Made by a program: the position numbers and the translations under genes. From Hymenoscyphus infarciens (Eukaryota > Ascomycota > Leotiomycetes > Helotiales > Helotiaceae), in contig LLCB01000730.1 of NCBI GenBank assembly GCA_001414345.1, positions 1 through 10,700 on the forward strand: a stretch of DNA of 10,700 bases, in the 5' to 3' direction. The notes below the pieces were generated by a model. That model did no database searches. It saw nothing but the letters and a program-made list of their open reading frames with translations, and was not told the origin of the DNA. Each line of letters starts with the position of its first letter. Within the stretch, counting starts at the first letter, position 1. Below are positions 1 to 8,996 of the stretch, one piece after another.

Positions 1-192
1 ATAAATAAGTTAAGTTAGTATTAGATAATAATATTACTACTAGAATAGATATAACTACTTTACTTATTTATATATATAAAGAGTATTATATACTAAAGTT
101 TAGTCTTAGTTTAAGTAAAAGCTAATAATAGAGTAAGGAATATAAATAAAACTACTAGAATAAATATTACTTTTATAGTATTATTATATACT

Positions 193-216
193 AGTCTAAT
201 TATCTATAATTAGACT
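193..216. repeat. 24 bp palindrome
   Basis: Arms AGTCTAATTAT and ATAATTAGACT are perfect reverse complements separated by two bases (204-205). The core AGTCTAAT/ATTAGACT also occurs in the longer palindrome at 386-417. Function unknown; palindromes are easier to form by chance in AT-rich DNA. Confidence 0.6.
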
Positions 217-312
217 TTACTAAAGAAATTAGAATAATACTAATATATTATAAATTAAATAAAATATTAATTTTTAAATATTTAATTAAATAATAAGTTA
301 TATTCAAGTTTT

Positions 313-706
313 AAAAGATATAGCTTATATTATATAATAAGTAATACTTAGAATTATTAAGATTATTATAGTAAAGCCTTAGCTAAGTTATATTAGACTA
401 TTTAGTCTAATATAACTAGTAGAACTAATATTAACTTCTACTATAACTTACTACTATTCTAGTATAAAGAGCTATAGCTTAGCTTATATAAGATAAAATA
501 CTTAGCTTAAGTAATATTATAATATTAAAACCCTATCTAAGTTATATTACTTTCTAATAGTCTACTAGAACTAGAGCTTTACTTAGAGTTATAATATAAT
601 ATATACTAGTATAACTTAAATAAATTCTAGTATTTTAGTATTAAGAGCTATAGCTTAGGTTATATAAGGTAAAATACTTAGTTTTATTAGTATTATAATA
701 TTTATA
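313..706 (+). repeat. Three diverged copies of a ~60 bp motif
   Basis: The motif starts near 314, 467 and 643. The last two copies share AAGAGCTATAGCTTAG, then TTATATAAG.TAAAATACTTAG and later ATTATAATATT; the first is more diverged (AGATATAGCTTATATTATAT...ATACTTAG). Between copies, TAAGTTATATTA recurs near 385, 538 and 714, so the repeated unit is probably about 150-180 bp. This looks like an old tandem array that mutated after duplication. Confidence 0.6.
386..417. repeat. 32 bp perfect palindrome
   Basis: Two 15-base arms (386-400 and 403-417) are exact reverse complements with a two-base centre. The inner part, ATTAGACTA-TT-TAGTCTAAT, resembles the palindrome at 193-216. It lies just after the first copy of the dispersed motif that starts near 314. 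It could be a terminal inverted-repeat remnant or a cruciform-forming site; the sequence alone does not decide. Confidence 0.65.
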
Positions 707-789
707 TAGAATATAAGTTATATTACTACTAGTAGGTTAGTATTACTTAAAATCTTATTTAGAAAATATTAAACTACTATTACTATTAT

Positions 790-1740
790 AATATGAATAG
801 TAAATTAACGATTTAAAGTCTTTTTATTAAGTTTTATATTATAATAGACTATAACTCTTAGCCTATAACTAGTTCTATCTAGTAATATCTAGAAGACTTA
901 GTTATATAAAGATATAATCTTTATAATATTCTAGTAACTCTTCTATTTATATATAAGTATAAACTATTTATTATAAGAGTTTATATTACTCTTTTTTAAT
1001 CTTTATAGCTAGAAATTAAGTTAATATTTATTAAGTCTTCTATACCTTCTAGTTTAACTCTTAGAAACGTAATTAAGCGATTACTTAACCTACTTTATAG
1101 CCTACTCTATAGCTTACTCTATCTATACTTTATAACCTTTTATAAATATCTATCTTTTAAATTAGTTTAGAGGTATATATTCTAACTTACTTTATAATTC
1201 TTTTAATTATATACTTAGTTAATTTATTAAGTTTTTATTTAATTCTTTATACTATTCTAGACTTATATAAACTTTTTAAAGATTAATAATATTTTTTAGA
1301 TTTTAATAGAGTAAAACCTTATACTTTAAGTATTAGGTTATATACTTAAGTAAGAATTAGTATAATTCTTAGATATTAAGGAATTTCTTTTAATAAAACG
1401 CTTCTTCTTTTTTAAATATATTTTATCTACTTATATAACTTTAAAACTTTAAGTTTAAAAAACTTATATTTATAACTTTAAACCTTTTTAAAGCTTTTAA
1501 AGTTTTTAAAATACTTTTAAATACTTTTAAATATCTTAAAACCTTTCTTTAAACCTCTACCTTCTTATCTATTAATAGATATATCTACTTAAAGTAAAGT
1601 CTTCTTTATCCTCTTTTCTAGTTATAAAGAAGCTAACTTAATTAAGTCTAACTAAGCTTTTATAACTATTTCCTTTAATTCTTTCCTTTATTACTCTAAT
1701 TTTAAGCTTATTCTTTATTTTATATATAAATAAGAGGTTT
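790..1740 (+). pseudogene. Possible decayed coding region, unknown product
   Basis: On the + strand, if TAA/TAG stand for former CAA/CAG, stretches of sense reading appear, for example around 1035-1160 (residues such as SSIPSSLTLRNVIKRLLN) and around 1160-1440. The frame changes at least once. No domain or motif was recognised. It could be the upstream part of the decayed gene beginning near 1746, or a separate repeat-borne ORF. The evidence is only the absence of TGA stops and plausible residue composition in a very AT-rich stretch, so this is weak. Confidence 0.3.
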
Positions 1741-1745
1741 TTAAT

Positions 1746-3911
1746 ATGTTTAAATATATTAAGATTTATACTAAAGACCTTACTAAAGAAGAGAGTAAAA
1801 AGCTAGCTAAACTAGCTACTTCTATCTTTAACTCTTTAAAGGTTTTAGCTATAAAGGCGTCTTTTAAGCTTATTCTAAGCTTTAAAAAAGTCTTTCTCTT
1901 AGCTTTAGTCTCTTTTAAGAAGCTAGAAGTCTTCTCTCTTTTTACTTATTATCTTTACTCTACTTATCTTCTTTCTAAGCCTAATATAGTAAGATATATA
2001 GCTTTTAGTTATACTAGACTTATAAATAAGTCTACTTTAGCTTTTTACTTTTCTTAATCTCTAGGTTAAGCTTTTACTTCTAATAAGTGTTTTTTTACTA
2101 TTATAGAGCCTACTAGTCTTATAGCTAGTAAACCCTTTAATATAGTAGAATATATACTTAAATAAGACCTTTCTAAAGATTCTCTTCTTTTTAGTTCTAA
2201 ACTAGCTTTTTTTAAAGCTACTTTAGAATAAGACTCTTACTACTTAGCTAAGCTTAACTACTATAACTTAGATAGTTAAGATAAGAAGACTCCTTTTTAA
2301 GCTAAGTCTAAATACTCTAGCTATATTAGTTAATATAGCTTAGTAAATAACCTAGCTAGTTTAGTAGAACCTTTAAATAAATAAAAAGAGTCTATTATAA
2401 CTATATTAAACTTTAATTTATAAGAGAGTCTTTATCTAAGTTTAAAAAAGAGTACTTATTTTAGTAAAATATAACTTAATATACTTAATAACTTTAAGAA
2501 GAATAAGATAAGAAACTAAGGCTTTATATCTATTTTAAATAGTAATAGTTATCTTAAGTATTTTAGCTTTTATAATAGCTTTATAATTTATTTATTTTAT
2601 TACTTTTACTTTAATTTTAAGTTTAATAATCTTTATTTAAACCTTTTTCTTTTTTAAAAAGACTCTTTAGTACTCTTTATACTCTTACTTTTAAAAAAGT
2701 AGAAGAGAATCTAGAATCTAGTAGTTTTAAGACTAAGCTTTTTACTCTTAAAAAGAAGTATAATAAACGTTTTAATATATTTAAAATAAAACTTCTTATT
2801 AATAATAAAGACTTATTTACTACTACTACTTCTAGTTTTTTAATAAAAAAAGAAAATATAAAAGAAGATATTATAAATAGTAAAGATAATATAAATAATT
2901 TTAAGTCTATTACTAGTAATAATAGCTTAGTTTATTTATTATCTAGCTCTAATAACTCTTTTTCTTCTTCTTCTTCTTCTTCTTCTTAAGCCTCTAATAT
3001 TTATATAGCTTCTTTAGATAACTCTATCTTTAAAAATAACTATACTTATATAAAAAAGACTCTTAAAAAGCTAAATAAGTCTTGTTCTAAGATTAAATCT
3101 TTATTAGTAGAACTACTAATAGAGATTCTAAAAGCATCTTTAGACTTTAATATATTTAATAGTCTTATTAGTTCTTTCTTTACTACTAAGTTTATAAAAC
3201 TTAATCTATTTTTTAGAAATATTCTAAAGTTATTATAGTATTATAGTTACTTTATATACTATTCCTAGTTTATTATTATTAAATCTTATCTAAGTTTTTA
3301 TCTAGAATATAAAACTACTAGCTTTATAGATATATTAAGCTCTTTTATATCTATATACTTTAATAAAGTATTAGTAATAGAATAAAAGAGGTTCTTTTAC
3401 TATATTCTTATACTTTTTAAGTAAATAAGATATTATCTAGTTCTAATATTATTACTATTAGTACTTCTAAACCTAATACTATATTTTATAAAGATATTAG
3501 TATAAGTGTAAAAGATTTATAAGTCTTATTCTAAAGACTTATTATAAAGACTTAAGATCTACTCTTTAATATTCTACTATTTAATATACCTAAAACTAGC
3601 TTTAGTAATATTACTTTAAAAAAGTACTTTAAAATAGAGAATATTAGTAATAAGATATCTAGTCTATACTTTAAAAATTTTTATTCTAATAGTAAGGTTA
3701 ATAATAGCTTTTTATTAAACTTTCTTTTAAAAGATAGTAGTTTATTCTCTTCTTTCTTTAACTATAGTTCTACTTCTAATAGAACTACTATTAATAAGAA
3801 TTAAGTCTTAAACTATTATAAGAGTATAGTAGAGTTTAAGAAGCTTACTCTATTACTAGTATACTTATATTTAAGCCTTTCTTTATATAATAATAAGCTT
3901 ATTACTCTTTA
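1746..3911 (+). pseudogene. RIP-degraded gene or transposon ORF, unknown product
   Basis: The longest intact reading frame in the window starts at a surviving ATG (1746) and runs 103 codons to TAA at 2055. The same frame continues to about 2700 interrupted only by TAA/TAG, as expected if CAA/CAG glutamine codons were mutated. Reading then resumes in a second frame (about 2755-3590, including a run of TCT serine codons near 2965) and a third (about 3588-3911, ending at TAA). The first part is rich in Lys and Ser and in Leu/Phe codons that may once have been Pro (CCN to CTN/TTN). No zinc knuckle, protease, reverse transcriptase, transposase or other domain was recognised. I infer one broken gene of roughly 700 codons; it may instead be two repeat-borne ORFs. 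The 103-codon piece is unlikely to be a functional protein. Confidence 0.45.
2962..2987 (+). repeat. (TTC)n microsatellite, in-frame serine run
   Basis: Eight to nine units of TTC/TCT. In the frame used by the surrounding decayed coding region they read as consecutive Ser codons. TTC repeats contain no CpA or TpG, so RIP cannot have altered them; the tract shows the original composition. Confidence 0.8.
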
Positions 3912-4090
3912 ATTTTTTTTTTAAATTCTTTAAAAGACTTTAAAAAGTAATCTTTTTATTCTTAAAATTTCTTACTTTAAAAAGTAGAGCTTTAAAAGTA
4001 GTTAAGAGTCTAATATTAGATATTTACCTTTTAATATTTCTAAGATCTTTCTTTTATATATAATACTAATAAATCCTAATAGTATTATAT
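3912..4090. other. AT-rich spacer
   Basis: T-rich then mixed AT sequence between the decayed coding region and the lightly mutated island. No ORF, RNA gene or repeat could be supported. Confidence 0.5.
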
Positions 4091-4200
4091 CTCGTTTTGT
4101 CGACAATATAAGCTTTTTTAGTAAGGCTCGCTTAGAGCACTAGGCAGAAGCTAGTCTATATATCGTAGCTCGTTTTTTAAACATATCTAGTAAACGAGTT
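4091..4200. other. Lightly mutated island with short inverted ends
   Basis: CpA/TpG and CpG sites survive here (TTGTCGACAA palindrome at 4097-4106, GAGCAC, AGGCAGAAG, AAACATAT), unlike the flanks. CTCGTTT occurs at 4091 and 4169, and its reverse complement AAACGAG lies at 4192-4198, so the block is bounded by short inverted sequences. No target-site duplication is visible. It may be the edge of an element, a small non-autonomous element, or unique DNA between two RIP-affected repeats. Confidence 0.5.
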
Positions 4201-4721
4201 AAGAACTATATCTTTCTATACTTAATTCTTCTATATAAATTAATTCTAAGATATCTACTTAGTCTATATAACTACTACTACTACTCTTAAAAGTAGTATA
4301 GCTATAGCTAATATTAAACTTAGAGTATTATATAATTATCTACTACTACTACTAGTAAGCTCTCTAGCTAGATAGGATTTATAACTACTTATCTAAGAAG
4401 CACTAGGTTAGACTATAATTCTAAGAGTAGCTTATATAGTATCTTAAGTAGTAGTAGTAGTAGTATAACTTCTATAGTATTCTACTACTACTTAATAAGT
4501 CTTTACTATAGTTAGTTCTCTCTATTCTAAACAGCTTCTAGTACTAGAACTACTTATATATAACTACTAGTTAAAGTATTATATAAAAGCATTATAATAT
4601 AAAGTATTTAAAAAAGCGTCTTCTAGATAACTAGCTATTCTAAGCAGTCTAGCTATAGACGTAGTTTATAGAAAAGCAGGTATAATACTAAGTAGTAGAC
4701 ATATTAAGATAGTTATATAAT
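4201..4721. other. 5' flank of the helicase relic with triplet tracts
   Basis: No gene is supported. The stretch carries triplet tracts in both orientations: CTA/ACT type near 4270, 4343 and 4481, and GTA/TAG type at 4447-4464. These would be former CTG and CAG repeats. It may contain the promoter and leader of the ancestral helicase gene, but no such signal can be recognised after mutation. Confidence 0.5.
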
Positions 4722-4736
4722 ATAAATAATAGCTAG

Positions 4737-4763
4737 AGTAGTAGTAGTAGTAGTAGCAGCAAC
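4737..4763 (+). repeat. (AGT)n/(CAG)n relict, N-terminal serine run
   Basis: Six AGT codons then AGC AGC AAC in the helicase frame. The last two units keep CpA, showing that the tract was once CAG/AGC and was converted to TAG/AGT. It encoded a serine run near the protein start. Confidence 0.75.
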
Positions 4764-6009
4764 GATATAAAGGACATAGAGGTAGTAATTAAGGCTAAGA
4801 TTAAGGAGTAGTTAAAGAAGAAAGAGAAAGAGTATAAAGTAAGTACTATAGTAACTGAAATCGATCTATAGCTATAGTATACTAGCTAAGAGAAGGTATT
4901 AGCTAGGTTAAAGTATAGTTTAGTTAAGATTACTAAGTTTATAGCTACTACTACTACTACTAAGCTAGAACTAGAACACTTATTATAAAGCTAGGAGCGG
5001 ATTCTTTAGCAAAGTCTAGCTATACTAGTAGCTATAAGCTAGTATAAGGATATTCTTAAGTAGTAGGCGTTCCCTAAGAACAAGGTAGTAAGCTAGAAGC
5101 TATTTAAGCTACTATAAAACTACTATAAAACCATTCTCTAGTATAGCTAGACGTTTAGTCGACTACTCTACTATATAATATAAGCTACTCTAGAGGAGCT
5201 AGGTAAAGAGAGTAAGATAGAAGTAACATTTTTAGATATATAGTTAGAGTATATTATAGAGGTAAAGGAGGTAGTAGTAGTAGTAGACGAAGTAGTAGAA
5301 AATCATCTTAATAATATACTTATAGTATTAATTATTAGTCTTCTAATATAAGATACTAGCTAGCTACTTCTATATAAGTTACTAGTTATACACTACTTAG
5401 CTATCTATAGCGTTAATCCTTAGACTAAGTGTTTCTACCTATCATTTTAATATATAACATATCTAATATATATAATATAGATTATTCAACTAGTAATACT
5501 TAAGGTAATAGTATCTAAGTAGAGCTAGCCTAAGATAGGCTTACTAAGTTAGAAAGAGGTCGAGGCAGTAGTAGAGGCAGTAGTAGAGTATATATATAAG
5601 TATTAACAGAACCACTTATATAAGAGGTCTTTCTCGCTAATATTAAGTATCTTATTATAGCTTGTATTTAAGTAGGTATAAAACTAGAACTAGTTATTAG
5701 AGGCTAATATCTACTAGTTAGATAACCGCTAGACTATCTTTTATAATAGTAAGAGAGTAGTAATAGCTAAGGTGTAGAGGATATATTAAGAGCTTACGAT
5801 CGAGCTAGAAGGGCTACTCTATAAGCTACTTTTTAGCTAGAGCGTGAAGCTAGTACTACTACTATAGCTAGTTAATAGTATAAGGATAGTGTAGCAGTTC
5901 TAGTAATAGAGCTATAGCTTTCTTAACTACCTAGATAATATATACTAGAAGGTTAGCTAGAAGTTTCTATAAGAGTAGATACTAAAGGTAGATTAAAAGC
6001 TAGTTAAGA

Positions 6010-6038
6010 GTAGTAGTAGTAGTAGTAGTAGTAGTAGC
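6010..6038 (+). repeat. (TAG)n relict of (CAG)n inside helicase gene
   Basis: About nine AGT codons followed by AGC in the helicase frame, reading as a serine run. It lies between two otherwise conserved-looking stretches, just upstream of the TLH-specific domain. Mutated from AGC repeats. Confidence 0.75.
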
Positions 6039-6143
6039 TAGGAGAAATAGGTAGAACAACTATATAAGGTATACTTAGCTTAAGAGAAGTAGTTTCTACT
6101 TAAGCTTATAATAGCTATATATATCTAAGAAGGATAACTAGTA

Positions 6144-6356
6144 AGAAGTCCTAAGATAGGCTCAGTTAAGGTCTATAATAGTACTATATTAAGTTATAAT
6201 ATTTTTATAATTAATAAGCGAGTAGTAGTAGTTACTATATATAATAAGAGCTATAAGCGTCGAGGTAAGACTAAGTACATCTTCTACTACTTCCTTAACT
6301 AGCTTAGCTAGATTATTATATAGTATCTAGTCTATATACTACTATTTATATAAGTA
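6144..6356 (+). other. TLH-specific domain upstream of the helicase core
   Basis: In frame, the segment reads RSPKIGSVKVYNST, then NIFIINKRVVVVTIYNKSYK, then RRGKTKYIFYYFLNQLSQII and QYLVYILLF. Fungal TLH proteins carry a matching block (Arg-Asn-Ile-Phe, a hydrophobic Val-rich strand, Thr-x-Tyr-x-Lys, then a Leu-Pro ... Tyr-Leu-Val-Tyr-Val-x-Pro-Phe ending) ahead of the helicase core. Leu at expected Pro positions fits CCN-to-CTN change. This block separates a TLH from ordinary RecQ helicases. Family assignment is from memory of the motif pattern, not from a search. Confidence 0.7.
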
Positions 6357-6986
6357 GTCTTAAAGACTAAGAGCGACTTCTTATTTATAGTCGAGAAAGA
6401 GGAACTATAGATCTAAGACTAGCTATCTAGAGTAGTAGTAGTAGTAATAGCAAAGTATTTTAGAGTCTAGCTAACTATAGCTAGCTAGTAGTATATTACT
6501 ATTATAATTAGTAATAAGCATCTATATAAGGCAAGTTAGATCTAGTAATAGAGGCTTAAGAATAATAAGAAGAGGGAGAAGGTTAAAGAGGAGAGTAATA
6601 GTAAGGTTAAATAGAGCTTATTTAAGTATATTCTAGTTTAGTAGTTAGTATATAGCTAATAGATAGTAGTAAGGTATTATACTATTAATAAGGCGTTTTT
6701 AAATCGACTTAAGCTAGATCTAGTTAGTATATATAGCTAGGTATTATAGGCATAGTATATGTTTCTATAACTAGAGTTAAAGAGGGTAGTAGTAGTAGTA
6801 GTAGTTAAGCGTCTTAGGAGTCTATTACTACGACTAGTTAAGTAGGAGAAGCTTAAAGTAAGCTAGAGACTATAAGGACTATAAAAGGTCTTAGAACTAG
6901 ATATAGAACCACGATCTTAAGACTAGGTAGAAGCGCTTAAGCTAGTTTATATAGCTATGCTATAATAGTTATAAATCATCGTACTT

Positions 6987-7007
6987 AGTACTAGTAGTAG
7001 TAAGAGT
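6987..7007 (+). other. Helicase motif I (Walker A), mutated
   Basis: The codons read S-T-S-S-S-K-S. Each of the three changed Gly positions is AGT preceded by T, so a single TpG-to-TpA change turns GGT into AGT; reversing it restores the canonical G-T-G-S-G-K-S. The flank LLFFLIIVIAS matches the hydrophobic strand that follows Walker A in RecQ helicases. Loss of these glycines would abolish ATP binding. Confidence 0.85.
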
Positions 7008-7253
7008 CTACTATTCTTCTTAATTATAGTAATAGCGTCCTAGTAAACTGTTATTATTATAGTACTATTTAAAGTTTTAATAGATAATCTAATTAGTTAA
7101 GTATAAGTATTCTAGCTTATATATAAGAAGTAGTAGTAGTAGTAGGAGTAGGTACTACTACTATAGCTATTAATTATTAGTGCTAACTAAGTAGTTAAGA
7201 GCGACTTTCTTTACTATACTAAAGGACTTAAGCTAAGTAAGTAGCTCGCTTAT

Positions 7254-7275
7254 GTCTTTTTTAATTAAATACTAT
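7254..7275 (+). other. Helicase motif II (DECH box), mutated and frameshifted
   Basis: GTC TTT TTT AAT, one extra T at 7266, then AAA TAC TAT. Reversing G-to-A and C-to-T gives V-F-F-D-E-C-H, the DExH box of RecQ helicases. The following codons in the new frame (IVVTNISYQAKL) match the family pattern after the box (V-x-F-T-D-T-S-Y-R). The single-base insertion shifts the frame for the remainder of the gene. Confidence 0.85.
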
Positions 7276-7680
7276 ATAGTAGTTACTAATATATCATACT
7301 AGGCTAAGCTCTACTAGCTATAGTAGTTATAGTATTTATAGTACTATTTTACGTATCTAATAATAACGCTTCTTATAAGGCTTAAGCTAGTACTTTAAGC
7401 TAATCTACTACTTAAATATATATAGATCTACTAGTAGTTAATAATATAGCTAACTATCTAGTACTAGGTAATCAAGTACTAGAGGGATATTTAAGAGATA
7501 GCTAAGCTACTAATCTAGTAACTACTACTACTACTAGAGTCCTAAGAGGTTATCTATATATAGAGCTATACTTATAGAGAGAGTGTAGCTAAAGAGATAG
7601 ATTATCTATTTTATAAAGCTATAGCGACTAGTAAGTAGAAGCTACTTAAGTAGTAGGCTAGTAGTAGTAGTAAGTAGATC

Positions 7681-7716
7681 GTAGTAACTAGAGCGCTTAG
7701 GATAGGTATTAATATT
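7681..7716 (+). other. Helicase motif V, mutated
   Basis: Reads V-V-T-R-A-L-R-I-G-I-N-I in the downstream frame. TpA-to-TpG reversal gives V-V-T-G-A-L-G-M-G-I-D-I, the RecQ motif V. The next residues VVYIIYLGQLYRLTS match the strand Val-Val-Tyr-Ile-Ile-His and the Pro-Tyr-Gly-Leu-Thr-Ser segment seen in this family. Confidence 0.82.
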
Positions 7717-7764
7717 CTAAGCGTAGTTTATATTATCTATCTAGGCTAGCTATATAGGTTAACT

Positions 7765-7803
7765 AGCTTTATATAGTAGGTAGGATAAGGTAGGTAGGCT
7801 AGT
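7765..7803 (+). other. Helicase motif VI with lost arginine fingers
   Basis: Reads S-F-I-Q-Q-V-G-Q-G-R-Q-A-S. The family pattern is S-F-x-Q-Q-x-G-R-G-G-R-x-G. Both Gln readings at the Arg positions are TAA and TAG, which need two transitions from CGA and CGG (CpG to TpG, then TpG to TpA). The downstream LIIIL(L/P)S matches the Ile-Ile-Ile-Leu-Pro strand. Confidence 0.8.
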
Positions 7804-7977
7804 AAGATTAATAACTTAATTATTATTCTCCTAAGTAGTAATAGTAGTAATAGTAGTAGCTAGTTCTCTGCTTCCTAGTAAGAGCTGGTTAATATATACT
7901 TAGTTAAAGTAGAGGACGAGGTAATACTAATAAAGTATCTTAAAAGTCGTAGCTATTAATAAGCGGTACTAGCTAAG

Positions 7978-8046
7978 TATTTAGACGGCTATCTAGACTT
8001 AACTAGCTATATTATAACTAATAGTATTCTATATAACTAATATAAT
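7978..8046 (+). other. Relict cysteine cluster after helicase core
   Basis: Y-L-D-G is followed by Tyr codons TAT at 8008, 8032 and 8041, the last two spaced as C-x2-C (L-Y-N-Q-Y-N, formerly L-C-D-Q-C-N). TGT/TGC to TAT/TAC is the expected RIP change. Fungal TLH and RecQ-like proteins carry YLDG followed by such Cys residues, probably binding zinc. Confidence 0.72.
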
Positions 8047-8092
8047 ACATTACTAGAGCTACGAGAGGTATAGAGTAAGACTATTGAAAGTA

Positions 8093-8111
8093 GTAGTAGT
8101 AGTAGTAGTAT
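8093..8111 (+). repeat. (AGT)n tract in C-terminal part of helicase relic
   Basis: Seven AGT codons in the downstream frame, a former AGC serine run, following the cysteine cluster. Shorter tracts of the same type occur near 5270, 6432, 6785, 7133, 7654, 8502 and 8650. Confidence 0.7.
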
Positions 8112-8805
8112 TAAGAATAAGACTAAAGCTATCTACTAAGTACTATAAGCTAAGGTATAGTAAGATAAGTAGCTAGAGTAATTCTACTAAGTGCTTTATA
8201 GCTACTATATCTACTACTAGCTAATATAGGAAGAGAAGCAGAACTACTACTACTAGGACTGTTTATATATAGTAGAGAAGAGCTATAATATAGTAGTATA
8301 CTAGTAGTAGCAGTCGTAGCTTAAGCTAGCTAGACAAGACTAGTGCTTCTAGTATAGGCTGTTCTAGAGTATCTATATTATAATTAAAGATTAGTAGCTA
8401 TATATATATCTATATCTAATACTTCTAGGGCTATTCTTTCTATACTAGGTTAAGTAGCTACTTTAGATCTATTAAGAGGTTAGGTTTTAAAGAGGAGAGG
8501 AGTAGTAGTAGCAGTAGCTAAACAAGTTAGAGGAGGAGGTATTTAGACGTTAGAAGAGTAACTAGATATAAGTATAGTAGTGAGTAGAGGAGATCTACTA
8601 TAAGATTAGGAATTAGAGTAATTAAGTTATATTTAAGTTAGCTAGTATAATATATAAGTATTTATAACTACTACTACTACTATTGTTATAGTCTAGACTA
8701 AGCTAGTATAGATCTAGCTAGTAATATTAAGAATAGTGTTTAAAGCTTTAAGAGTATCTTAAACTAGAGCTAGTAGGTTAATAGAAGTTTATAGAATATA
8801 ATATA

Positions 8806-8996
8806 AAGTAGCTAGGTTAGGTATTTTATAAGTTATAAAGAAAAGTAGTAGTAGTAGTAGTAGTAGTAGTTATAAGAGTTATAAAAAGCTTAGTAAGAAG
8901 AAGATATAAGTATAAAAAGATATTTATTTCTAAGTTAGGCTAGATAAGTAGATAAGCTAGTGCTTAGTTAGCTATATAATTATATATATTAAGCTA
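8806..8996 (+). repeat. 191 bp direct repeat, copy 1
   Basis: Aligns without visible gaps to 9504-9694 (offset 698 bases). It contains a nine-unit GTA/TAG tract, then GAAGATATAAGTATAA and GATAAGCTAGTGCTTAGTTAG in both copies. Both copies keep one open reading (with TAA/TAG as Gln): a Val or former Ala run followed by RRRYKYKK, ISKL and RQASAQLAIQLYI. In copy 1 this is the same frame as the helicase relic, so it may be its C-terminal tail. Confidence 0.85.

Larger units (their letters stand above)
1..780. other. AT-rich region without a gene
   Basis: No frame on either strand holds a plausible protein, even when TAA and TAG are read as former CAA and CAG. The stretch contains short inverted repeats and a dispersed repeated motif, annotated separately. 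It is probably the decayed non-coding end of a repeat, but no family could be recognised. Confidence 0.6.
4722..8808 (+). pseudogene. Telomere-linked RecQ-type helicase (TLH), RIP-killed
   Basis: TLH proteins are large fungal RecQ-like DNA helicases encoded by repeated subtelomeric genes. Reading TAA/TAG as former Gln or Trp/Arg codons gives one frame from about 4722 to 7265 and the next frame from 7267 on, about 1,360 codons, normal for the family. In order: a Ser run and charged N-terminus; the family domain with RSPKIGSVKVYNST and RNIF-like NIFIINKRV, then YKRRGKTKYIF and QYLVYILLF (6144-6356); SNKHLYKAS (about 6510); Q-motif RSQDQVEAL (6912); Walker A (6987); VSANQVVKSDFLYY (about 7180); DECH box (7263); VIYIQSYTYRES (about 7550); motif V (7681); motif VI (7765); Cys cluster (7978-8043). 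Damage is nearly all G-to-A or C-to-T. A possible original start is ATA at 4722, formerly ATG. The 3' end is uncertain and may run into the duplicated block at 8806. No function can remain. Confidence 0.87.

Noticed and set aside
60..80. TATA boxes and poly(A) signals as promoters or terminators
   Set aside because: TATATA and AATAAA-like words are everywhere in this composition and carry no information.
1746..2057. The 103-codon ORF as a functional small protein gene
   Set aside because: The same frame continues past the stop with only TAA/TAG interruptions, and surrounding DNA is heavily mutated. It is best read as an open piece of a larger dead ORF.
4091..4198. Confident call of a MITE bounded by CTCGTTT/AAACGAG
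   Set aside because: Inverted ends are only seven bases, an extra internal CTCGTTT copy makes the border unclear, and no target-site duplication is visible.
4722..8808. Intact gene in a ciliate-like code where TAA and TAG mean Gln
   Set aside because: Invariant residues are also changed: Gly to Ser in Walker A, Asp/Glu/Cys/His to Asn/Lys/Tyr/Tyr in the DECH box, Cys to Tyr in the zinc cluster, and there is a frameshift. All changes fit RIP, not a different code.
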